64,000 nucleotides of DNA from CAYQNU01 sp964419055 (GTDB lineage Bacteria; Bacteroidota; Bacteroidia; Flavobacteriales_D; Parvicellaceae), in NCBI GenBank assembly GCA_964419055.1, contig CAYQNU010000019.1:1-64000 (forward strand), read 5' to 3'. Both the position numbers and the translations under genes were made by a program. Shown piece by piece: positions 52,074-59,324 of this stretch. The notes under the pieces are model-generated. The model saw only the letters and a program-made list of their open reading frames with translations, did not search any database and was not told where the DNA came from. Each line of letters starts with the position of its first letter. The stretch's first letter is position 1.

Positions 52074-55000
52074 TTATTCCTGATTACCTTCAAACAATTT
52101 TTTATCTTTTTCATTGATATTATTAAAATCAATGTTCTCTTCTGTTTTCGTTTTTGGTGCATTTTGAGCTGCTTCTAATTCAGCTACTTCTTTAAGCACT
52201 TGTTGCGCTTCAGCTATGATTTCAGTTTTGTCTTTTCCATTGTAATTATTGACTACACTGTTTAAGGTATGTTTAGCATTAAAGAAGTCAGCTTTTTCCT
52301 TGTAAGTTTTACCCAAAAGAATCAACCCTTTTGCTATCCAATAGTCAAAAGATGGTTTTTGTTTCACCAATTCCATAATGGATTTTTCACAATTGGTGTA
52401 ATCCTTTTTAATGAACAATATTTCACTCAAATGGAACTTAGCCTCTGCACCGGCAATGGTTTTTGTCAATTTATGGCATTTTTCAAGTTCGGCTGTTGCC
52501 AATGTATATTCGCCATTCACTTTATAAGAAACACCTAGATACAATAATGCATCTACTTTAGTGGCTTCGTCCAAATTGGATAAGTTTAATACGCGTTGGG
52601 CATATTTAATGACATCGTTGTAATTTTTTAGTTTGTAATGACTAATCATTTGAGCAATTACAGCAGTACGAATATTGGATTCTTTACTTGCAATGCTCTC
52701 TAATTTATTGTAATGTGAAATGGCTAAACTATAATCGCCTTTTTCATAAGCCAAATAACTACCAAATTGAAGTGCTTCCTCATAAAATTGATTATTTGGT
52801 TTGGAAATCACAAAATTATAGTGGGTCAACGCTTTTTCTTTATCTGTTTCATAGTAACATTGAGCCAAATAAAAGTTAACTGAAATTTCATTAGCACCGT
52901 TTGTTATCTCTTTTAAATACGTTTCGCCATTCTTTCTTACGTTACTGCAATTGGCTTCATCATAAGCTTTTTTAACGGTTTCGAACAACGTAATTTCTCT
53001 TTCGTTTTTATCCACTTGAATGCCTCTCGATTCTAACCAAGTAAAATAGCCTTGCACATTTCCTTCTCCTTCATAAACCAATTTCATCATGGTGATTACT
53101 TTTTGTCCTTCTTCCTTATCATTAGGATAATCGTCTAATACTTTTAAAATATTTTTTCGAGTATTTGTATAATCTTTATTTCTTAAATAAATTCCTGCCA
53201 TACTACTGTAGGCAGTTGGCACATTTGCATTTTGAGGATATTTTTGAATAAACTCTTTGTAAGTTGTAATGGCTTTATCATTTTCACCAAGGTTGGCATA
53301 TGTAGTGGCAAGTTCCCACAAGCTCATTACTTTATAATCAGAATTTGGGTACCTACTGGCCAAATCAGCTAGGGTTTTTGCTTTACCTTCATTATCACCT
53401 AACGATCCTTGCGAACGTGATTTTTGATAATAGGCATAGGACAAATCTCCCTTGCCTTCTCTGATGGCGATATCATAATATTCAATGGCTTCCTTATCTT
53501 TTCGCATCAAATAATAACAATCGGCAATACGAAGGTAAGTGTCCAATAATTTATCAGTAGAAATACGATCTTTTAAGACTATGAAATTACGAAATGCTGT
53601 GGCACTTTTATTCAAAAGTTCTAAATTTTGCTGCATTACGGCATCTTTGTAATTATTAATTACGTCAAATGGACTTGATTTCATAAAATAGGCGTATCCA
53701 ATTCCATAATCGGCATCGTAATAGGAAGGTGAAAGTGCTGCTCCCGGTTCTAATTTAAATTCCACATAGTTGGCCACTGAATTATCATAATCCTTTAATT
53801 GATAATAACATTCAGCCATCCAAAAATAGCTTTCGGCATTCAATACTTTATCGATGGAATAGGTATGAACGTTTCTAAAATTACCAATTGCTTCAGTATA
53901 TTTAGCATTGTGAAATAGTTCCACGCCTCTGTTAAATGATATGGCTTGATAGGCCATTTTCATTCGGTTGTCTTTGTTTTTAATTTTTGCCAATGATGCC
54001 AATGCAGCATCGTAATTTTTAGTGGTCATATACACTTTCAACAAAAACTCATAAGCCTCGTCTTGTTTGCTATCATTTGGATAGGTATTAATAAACGTTT
54101 CAAAAGCTGTAATGGCCTCATTAAAAGGATTATCAGATAACTCATAAGCCAATTTAGCATAATTGTACAAGGATATTTTTCGAATTTCATCATCAAAACC
54201 TTGCAAGTCACTGGCAGCCTTAAACGCATTTTTAGCTTTTTCTTTATCCTTAATTTTTAGATAAGCATCCCCTAATTGATAATAGGCTATTTGAGATAAA
54301 CTGTCTTTTTTGTTTACTACTTTACCAAACATTTCTGCAGCATCATTATAATTTCCCGATTGATAATACGCATAACCTAATTGGTAATTGTCTTCACGTG
54401 ATGAAGAAGATAATTTACGGTATTGCATTAAGTAAGGAATGGCTTCTTTATATTGTTTTTTGAAATAATACGCATCACCAATCAATTTGGAAAATTCTCC
54501 TTTTCGTTTGTCCGAAACCTTGTCCATAAACTTGGGTGCATAGGCAATAAGTAGATCATATTTTTCTTGTTTGTAGTATATTTGGGCTATGTAATAGGGT
54601 ACTACACTTTCAAACATGGGTTCGTTAGTGATCTTCTCAAAACTTTGCAAAGCCGTTTGAAAATTATTTTCGGTGTAAGCAATATGCCCGTAATAATAGT
54701 GAGCAGGCACGGTGTATTCATTATCGGATTGGATTACTTGATGGAAATGTACTTTTGCTTCACTCAATTTTTCACTATCAAATAAACTGTACCCGTATTT
54801 AAATCGATATTCTATTCGCTCAGTAGCCTCCAAATCAAATTCATCTACCTTTTGAAAATAATCAATTACTTTTTTAAAACGTTTATTTCTATAGTAATAC
54901 CTACCTAATTGAAAATAAACCTTTTTTGCTTTTGGATGGTCGGGATGATTAAAAACAAACTCATTGAGTAGATGCTCAGCATCACCGTGAAACAATTCCA

Positions 55001-55268
55001 AAGCACAAACGGCATAATAGTATTCGGCATTGGTGCGTACCTCATCTTGTTTATTAGAAATGGACGCAATGGTTATCTTAAATTTCTCTTGTGCTGCGCT
55101 GTATTTTTCTTTATCATACAACTCCAAAGCATCATTATAGGCGCGATATTCTTCGTTGTAAATCAAGGTTTTTTGACCCCAAGTTGGAGAAATCAATGAT
55201 AACAAAAAAAACGGAAAAACAGCCCAATATAGGTTATTCATTTTACTACTCATAATCGAAATCTTCAT
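52074..55268 (-). CDS. Large exported TPR-repeat protein
   Basis: A 1064-residue protein with a signal peptide (NNLYWAVFPFFLLSLISPTWGQ) followed by about twenty TPR-type helix pairs over nearly its whole length (YNDALELYDKEKYSAAQEKF, AHYYYGHIAYTENNFQTALQ, YQLGYAYYQSGNYNDAAEMF, YYQLGDAYLKIKDKEKAKNA). The C-terminus is charged (NAPKTKTEENIDFNNINEKD). It is a periplasmic protein-protein scaffold, presumably working with the barrel encoded 24 bases downstream. In-frame ATGs at 55253 and 55241 are alternative starts; 55241 gives the neatest signal peptide. Confidence 0.88.
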   Translation of the reverse strand: MKISIMSSKMNNLYWAVFPFFLLSLISPTWGQKTLIYNEEYRAYNDALELYDKEKYSAAQEKFKITIASISNKQDEVRTNAEYYYAVCALELFHGDAEHLLNEFVFNHPDHPKAKKVYFQLGRYYYRNKRFKKVIDYFQKVDEFDLEATERIEYRFKYGYSLFDSEKLSEAKVHFHQVIQSDNEYTVPAHYYYGHIAYTENNFQTALQSFEKITNEPMFESVVPYYIAQIYYKQEKYDLLIAYAPKFMDKVSDKRKGEFSKLIGDAYYFKKQYKEAIPYLMQYRKLSSSSREDNYQLGYAYYQSGNYNDAAEMFGKVVNKKDSLSQIAYYQLGDAYLKIKDKEKAKNAFKAASDLQGFDDEIRKISLYNYAKLAYELSDNPFNEAITAFETFINTYPNDSKQDEAYEFLLKVYMTTKNYDAALASLAKIKNKDNRMKMAYQAISFNRGVELFHNAKYTEAIGNFRNVHTYSIDKVLNAESYFWMAECYYQLKDYDNSVANYVEFKLEPGAALSPSYYDADYGIGYAYFMKSSPFDVINNYKDAVMQQNLELLNKSATAFRNFIVLKDRISTDKLLDTYLRIADCYYLMRKDKEAIEYYDIAIREGKGDLSYAYYQKSRSQGSLGDNEGKAKTLADLASRYPNSDYKVMSLWELATTYANLGENDKAITTYKEFIQKYPQNANVPTAYSSMAGIYLRNKDYTNTRKNILKVLDDYPNDKEEGQKVITMMKLVYEGEGNVQGYFTWLESRGIQVDKNEREITLFETVKKAYDEANCSNVRKNGETYLKEITNGANEISVNFYLAQCYYETDKEKALTHYNFVISKPNNQFYEEALQFGSYLAYEKGDYSLAISHYNKLESIASKESNIRTAVIAQMISHYKLKNYNDVIKYAQRVLNLSNLDEATKVDALLYLGVSYKVNGEYTLATAELEKCHKLTKTIAGAEAKFHLSEILFIKKDYTNCEKSIMELVKQKPSFDYWIAKGLILLGKTYKEKADFFNAKHTLNSVVNNYNGKDKTEIIAEAQQVLKEVAELEAAQNAPKTKTEENIDFNNINEKDKKLFEGNQE

Positions 55269-55492
55269 TAATTAAAATGACAATACAAAATTTGCCGAGT
55301 GTAAAATTAAATTCGAATAGGCAATAAGATTTAGGGTTTATGTATTCTTATTAACTACTTTTTGTTAGAATGGTTACTAGAAAAAATTAAATTGTATAAC
55401 TAAAAAAGACTTAATTAATCAAAAATCGTTTATAGTAAAAGTAAACTTATTAGAAGAATTCAAAAAAATCCAATTGATTGACGTGTAAAAGC

Positions 55493-56038
55493 TTACGATT
55501 CGCTCTCATTCATTAAAATTAAGGCAAAAACACTGTAATTAATCATATCAAAATAATTAGCATCTATTCCTTCCGAAATCAACGTTTTACCTGAATTGTC
55601 TTCAATTTGTTTTACACGCAAAATTTTCATTAATATTAAATCTGTCAAAGAGGAAATGCGCATATCTCTCCAAGCTTCACCGTAATCATGGTTTTTGGTT
55701 TCCATCAAACTTTTTGCAGCCGAAGCATAATGAGCATAATACCGCATAGTCTCTTCTACTGGAATGTCCATTCGAGTGTCTGAACCTAATTCTAATTGAA
55801 TAAGTGCAATAATACAGTAATTAATGATTCCAATAAATTCAGAACGAATATCCTCTCCTACTTTATTTTCACCTGTTTCTTGGATGGTTCTAATTCGATT
55901 TGCTTTGATAAAGATTTGATCCGTTAATGAACTGGTTCTTAAAATTCTCCAAGCAGTGCCGTAGTCTTTTGTTTTCTTCTCGAAAATATCTTTACAAGAA
56001 AAAATAACTTCATCATATTGTAAGGCGGTATTTTGCAT
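55493..56038 (-). CDS. DUF1599 protein with two tandem repeats
   Basis: A 181-residue protein of the DUF1599 family. Two copies of the same unit are visible: CKDIFEKKTKDYGTAWRILR with SSLTDQIFIKANRIRTIQE, then AKSLMETKNHDYGEAWRDMR with SSLTDLILMKILRVKQIED, each closing with a D/G-ISEGI-like and INYxxxALI segment. The function is not established; the all-helical KxxDYGxAW motif recalls nucleotide-pyrophosphatase-like folds, which is speculative. Its start lies 26 bases from the divergent folP start. Confidence 0.85.
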   Translation of the reverse strand: MQNTALQYDEVIFSCKDIFEKKTKDYGTAWRILRTSSLTDQIFIKANRIRTIQETGENKVGEDIRSEFIGIINYCIIALIQLELGSDTRMDIPVEETMRYYAHYASAAKSLMETKNHDYGEAWRDMRISSLTDLILMKILRVKQIEDNSGKTLISEGIDANYFDMINYSVFALILMNESES

Positions 56039-56047
56039 GTACTTTTG
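56018..56047 (+). promoter_or_regulatory. Promoter of folP
   Basis: TTG (56018-56020), a 19-base spacer and TACTTTTG (56040-56047) fit the Bacteroidota consensus. The -33 element lies inside the beginning of the divergent DUF1599 gene. Confidence 0.6.
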
Positions 56048-56064
56048 TAAGCTTAACTTTAAAG

Positions 56065-56910
56065 ATGTATAATTCTCAATTTCAAATCAATTGCAAAGGT
56101 AAATTATTATCTTTAGATATTCCTATCGTTATGGGAATTATCAATGCAACTCCTGATTCATTTTATGAACACAGTAGGCAACAAACCGTTGATAAAGCAC
56201 TCGATTTAGCCGAGAAGCATTTACTTGCCGGTGCGCGTATCTTAGACATTGGTGGGTATTCGTCAAAACAGGGTGCCGAAAATGTGAGTGTAGAGGAAGA
56301 GTTGAATCGGGTAATTCCTGTTGTTTCAGAAATTCTAAAACGTTTTCCTGAAACCATCATTTCGGTTGATACCTTTAGAAGTCAAGTGGCACAAAAAGCA
56401 CTGGAAGCAGGTACCGCTATTATCAATGATATTTCTGCAGGTGAAATGGATGAACATATGTTTGATTTAGTAGTTGCGACAAAAGTTCCTTATATTATGA
56501 TGCATATGCAAGGTACTCCTCAAACCATGCAAATCAACCCAACTTATAAAGACGTTGTGCAAGAAGTGACGTATTATTTTTCAAAAAAAGTAGCTTATTT
56601 ACAATCCAAAGGTGTTGCAGATATTATGTTGGATCTTGGATTTGGATTTGGAAAAACTATTGAACACAATTATACCTTACTGAATGAATTAGAACATTTT
56701 CATTTGTTTAATTTGCCCATTTTGGTGGGCGTTTCGCGGAAATCTATGTTGTATAAACCTCTAGAAATATCAGCTAATGAAGCCCTGAATGCCACCACTG
56801 TGGCGCATACGATAGCTTTACTAAAAGGTGCGAAAATTTTACGAACGCACGATGTAAAAGAAGCTTTAGAAGCCATTAAAATAACACAATTACTTCACCC
56901 TAAACTATGA
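56065..56910 (+). CDS. folP: Dihydropteroate synthase
   Basis: A 281-residue DHPS of normal length: IVMGIINATPDSFYEHSRQQ (NxTPDSF pterin-binding loop), ARILDIGGYSSKQGAENVS (DxGG-S loop 2), TIISVDTFRSQVAQ, INDISAG, MMHMQGTPQTMQ, LDLGFGFGKT and VGVSRKSMLYKPL. It condenses p-aminobenzoate with dihydropterin pyrophosphate in folate synthesis and is the sulfonamide target. Its stop overlaps the next start by four bases (ATGA), coupling it to the SMR exporter. Confidence 0.97.
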   Translation: MYNSQFQINCKGKLLSLDIPIVMGIINATPDSFYEHSRQQTVDKALDLAEKHLLAGARILDIGGYSSKQGAENVSVEEELNRVIPVVSEILKRFPETIISVDTFRSQVAQKALEAGTAIINDISAGEMDEHMFDLVVATKVPYIMMHMQGTPQTMQINPTYKDVVQEVTYYFSKKVAYLQSKGVADIMLDLGFGFGKTIEHNYTLLNELEHFHLFNLPILVGVSRKSMLYKPLEISANEALNATTVAHTIALLKGAKILRTHDVKEALEAIKITQLLHPKL

Positions 56911-57230
56911 GTTGGATTTTACTAATTTTAGGGGGAGTTTTTGAAACTTCTTTTGCATTTTGTCTGGGCAAATTCAACACGACCAATGGTTCAGAAGCGA
57001 AATATTGGTTAATGGGGTTTTTTGCTTGTTTGTTTTTGAGCATGTTTTTATTGTATAAGGCCACCCAAGAGATTCCGTTAGGTACAGCCTATGCTGTTTG
57101 GACAGGAATTGGAGCGGTGGGGACGGTTACTTTAGGTATCCTCTTTTTTAACGAAAGTATGGATTTTTGGCGCTTATTCTTCTTATTTTTATTGATCGTT
57201 TCAATAATCGGGTTAAAGTTTGTTTCTTAA
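56907..57230 (+). CDS. Small multidrug resistance (SMR) family transporter, SugE/Gdx-like
   Basis: A 107-residue four-helix membrane protein: helix 1 SWILLILGGVFETSFAFCLG with the essential membrane Glu13, then FACLFLSMFLLYKAT, the signature IPLGTAYAVWTGIGAVGTVTLG and FFLFLLIVSIIGLKF. SMR proteins are dual-topology H+ antiporters exporting guanidinium (Gdx) or quaternary ammonium compounds. The exact subtype is not certain from sequence. It overlaps folP by 4 bases and shares its stop region TTAA with the convergent phosphatase gene. Confidence 0.92.
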   Translation: MSWILLILGGVFETSFAFCLGKFNTTNGSEAKYWLMGFFACLFLSMFLLYKATQEIPLGTAYAVWTGIGAVGTVTLGILFFNESMDFWRLFFLFLLIVSIIGLKFVS

Positions 57231-58825
57231 ACTCTAACGCCTATAATACAAACATCATCAATTTGCTCATTACTTCCCTTCCAGTTTTTGAACTCTTGAT
57301 CTAAAAGCTCTTCTTGCTCCTTCATTGGTAAATGAGATATAGATAAAAATAACTCTTTTAAGTTTTTAATCATATACTTTTTACCTTTTTCACCACCAAA
57401 TTGATCGGGAAAACCATCGGTTAGGGTGTAAATTACATCTCCTTTTTGTAACGAAACGGTTTGTAAGGTAAACGGCTCTTGGTCTTTGTCATGCTTACCT
57501 ACGGGCATTTTGTCGGGTCGGAATTCTAGAAGTTCAACCCCACCTTTATCCTCCCCAATGGGGAGGATAGGTGGGGTTTGACGAACAATAAAAACAGGAT
57601 TATTAGCAGAAGCAAAGCAGAGTTCGGTTTTGTAGTGGTTTAAAACTAATAAACTACAATCCATACCGTCTTTTCCTCCTTCAGGGCTGCCGTCTTTTTT
57701 GAGACGTTCGATAATGAGTTCTCGAGTTTTGTTGAGAATGAGGTGTGGCTCGCTTGCTGTTTCAATGGCTTTTTCCAAACTCGAAATATTCAAAATACTC
57801 ATAATGGCACCTGGCACACCGTGACCGGTGATGTCGGCACAACAAAAGGCAAAATTGCCATTTTTGAGTATTGAGGACCAGTAGAAATCTCCACTTACTA
57901 CATCTTTGGGTTTAAAGAATACGAAATACCCTCCTCCGCCTTCGGCACCTCCCCCAAAAGGAGAGGAAAGGTTTGAGTCAAGCATCTCTCGTGATGCTAA
58001 GAAGCTGCGCTGAATACGTTCTGCATAATTGATGGAGTCAGTGATTTCTTTGTGTTTTTCTTCAATGAGGTGCTTTTGAATAGACGTTTCCTTTTCTTTT
58101 TCTTCAATGATTCCTTTTTGTTTTTGAGTTACTTTAAATCGATTGTACATAAAAAACCCAAATAAAGCGACTAATCCAATTCCTATAAACAAAAATACAT
58201 TTTGCTTTTTTTGAGCACGTAATTCGGATTGTTGTTGTGCACCTTTAGCTTTTTCGGCTTCCAAATTTGCCTTGTGAACTTTTTCAGCTTCTACATTTGA
58301 GATGCTATCTGCCAATTTTTGTTTTTCATATTGATGATTCAATTCCATTTCCATTGTTTGCTTTGTGTTTTCCTCAGAAAAAAGAGAGTCACGGATAGCA
58401 ATATATTTTTTGAAATGAATCAAAGATAATGAAGGTTGATTGGTTACTTCATATAAAAATGATAATTGTTCATGTTGCGTTTTCACATCATTTAACGCTC
58501 CTATTTCTTCTAAAAATTGTAACGATTTTTTTAAATTTATTTCTGCTTTTTTGTATTCTTTCATTTTGAGATATGTACTCCCAATAGCTCCTAAAGATAT
58601 CCCTAAACCTCTTTTATCGCCTAATTCTTCTGAAATTTTGTAGTAAATTAATGAATATTTTAATGCATTATTGTATTCCGAAAGCGAATTATAAACAACC
58701 CCTAAATTTCCAGATATTATAGCGATACCGTGTTTATCACCAATTTCCTCTTTTATTATTAAACTTTCTAAATAATATTTTTTCGCATTTTTCAAAATCG
58801 GATTGATTAAAATATACGTTACCAA
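57227..58825 (-). CDS. TPR-TM-SpoIIE phosphatase, C-terminal part of a frameshifted gene
   Basis: This 532-codon frame (ending at 57227) is the continuation of the gene starting at 59324, in a +1 shifted phase. Its nominal start at 58825 has no meaning. It contains further TPRs (NALKYSLIYYKISEELGDKR), a coiled region (HQYEKQKLADSISNVEAEKV), a membrane helix (NVFLFIGIGLVALFGFFMYN), the linker EITDSINYAERIQRSFLASR and a SpoIIE domain (KPKDVVSGDFYW, CADITGHGVPGAIMS, DVIYTLTDGFPDQFGGEKGK, end EQIDDVCIIGV). Two short hairpin repeats are inserted in frame at 57928-57968 and 57536-57578. It is a paralogue of the gene at 59321-61504. Confidence 0.88.
   Translation of the reverse strand: MVTYILINPILKNAKKYYLESLIIKEEIGDKHGIAIISGNLGVVYNSLSEYNNALKYSLIYYKISEELGDKRGLGISLGAIGSTYLKMKEYKKAEINLKKSLQFLEEIGALNDVKTQHEQLSFLYEVTNQPSLSLIHFKKYIAIRDSLFSEENTKQTMEMELNHQYEKQKLADSISNVEAEKVHKANLEAEKAKGAQQQSELRAQKKQNVFLFIGIGLVALFGFFMYNRFKVTQKQKGIIEEKEKETSIQKHLIEEKHKEITDSINYAERIQRSFLASREMLDSNLSSPFGGGAEGGGGYFVFFKPKDVVSGDFYWSSILKNGNFAFCCADITGHGVPGAIMSILNISSLEKAIETASEPHLILNKTRELIIERLKKDGSPEGGKDGMDCSLLVLNHYKTELCFASANNPVFIVRQTPPILPIGEDKGGVELLEFRPDKMPVGKHDKDQEPFTLQTVSLQKGDVIYTLTDGFPDQFGGEKGKKYMIKNLKELFLSISHLPMKEQEELLDQEFKNWKGSNEQIDDVCIIGVRV
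57536..57578. repeat. In-frame 43-base palindromic repeat inside the phosphatase gene
   Basis: AACCCCACCT (57536-57545), two bulged bases and ATCCTCCCC (57548-57556) pair exactly with GGGGAGGAT (57560-57568) and AGGTGGGGTT (57569-57578) around a 3-base loop. In the gene it encodes QTPPILPIGEDKGGV. The neighbouring paralogue has a shorter, unrelated loop here (IVKNNLGGDSELIEIK). Confidence 0.85.
57928..57968. repeat. In-frame GC-rich repeat inside the phosphatase gene
   Basis: The stretch includes CCGCCTTCGGC (57936-57946) and, on the minus strand, CCTCTCCTTTTGGGGGAGG (57967-57949), each self-complementary. It encodes SSPFGGGAEGGGG just before the motif FKPKDVVSGDFYW. The paralogue lacks it (ALVENLKNGFIFFKPKD). 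The sequence resembles dispersed intergenic repeats of Bacteroidota, from general knowledge only. Confidence 0.75.
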
Positions 58826-59324
58826 TATTACCTAAAGTTTTACTTACACTTAAATAATTTTTTGATTTTTCAGAAATTTCAAGTGATTTGAAATAATATT
58901 CTAATGCTTTAGGGTAATCTGATTGGATATCATATACGATCCCTATATTAGCTAATGTACCACTAATACTATTTAATTCTCCGACCTCCTCTTTAATTTT
59001 TAAACTTTTGAAGTAATATTTTAATGCTGCAGGATAATCACCTCTAATGTTAAAGCTTATTCCTTGTGTATTCAATGCGTCAGCCATAAATGACTTTAAC
59101 CCTTTTTTTTGAGCAAAATCTAACTGCATTTGAGCAAAATAAAATGCACTGTCTGGATAGGCATAAAGGTAACCTTTTTTTGCGTAATCGTTTATTGCTT
59201 TTAATCTTGATGTATCTGGTTTTGATTTATCCTGCCAAACACTCCAAAGACTGTCCAAGTTTTGACCTACTCCATTTGTTTGTGTCAGCCAAGAAAGTAA
59301 AATTAAAAATAGTGTTTTTTTCAT
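58737..59324 (-). CDS. TPR-TM-SpoIIE phosphatase, N-terminal part of a frameshifted gene
   Basis: The first 195 codons of the gene: signal peptide MKKTLFLILLSWLTQTNGVG, then TPRs (NTQGISFNIRGDYPAALKYY, ANIGIVYDIQSDYPKALEYY, GNIGNVYFNQSDFEKCEKIL). The TPR pattern breaks at DFEK, and the overlapping frame continues it as AKKYYLESLIIKEEIGD. Removing one base of GAAAAATGCG near 58784-58793 joins the frames. The ATG overlaps the stop of the upstream paralogue by four bases. Either a pseudogene or a sequence error in an A-run. Confidence 0.85.
   Translation of the reverse strand: MKKTLFLILLSWLTQTNGVGQNLDSLWSVWQDKSKPDTSRLKAINDYAKKGYLYAYPDSAFYFAQMQLDFAQKKGLKSFMADALNTQGISFNIRGDYPAALKYYFKSLKIKEEVGELNSISGTLANIGIVYDIQSDYPKALEYYFKSLEISEKSKNYLSVSKTLGNIGNVYFNQSDFEKCEKILFRKFNNKRGNW

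Noticed and set aside
57227..59324. Programmed ribosomal frameshifting in the phosphatase gene
   Set aside because: The required shift is +1 in a plain A-run, without a recognisable stimulatory stop/Shine-Dalgarno arrangement; an indel is simpler.
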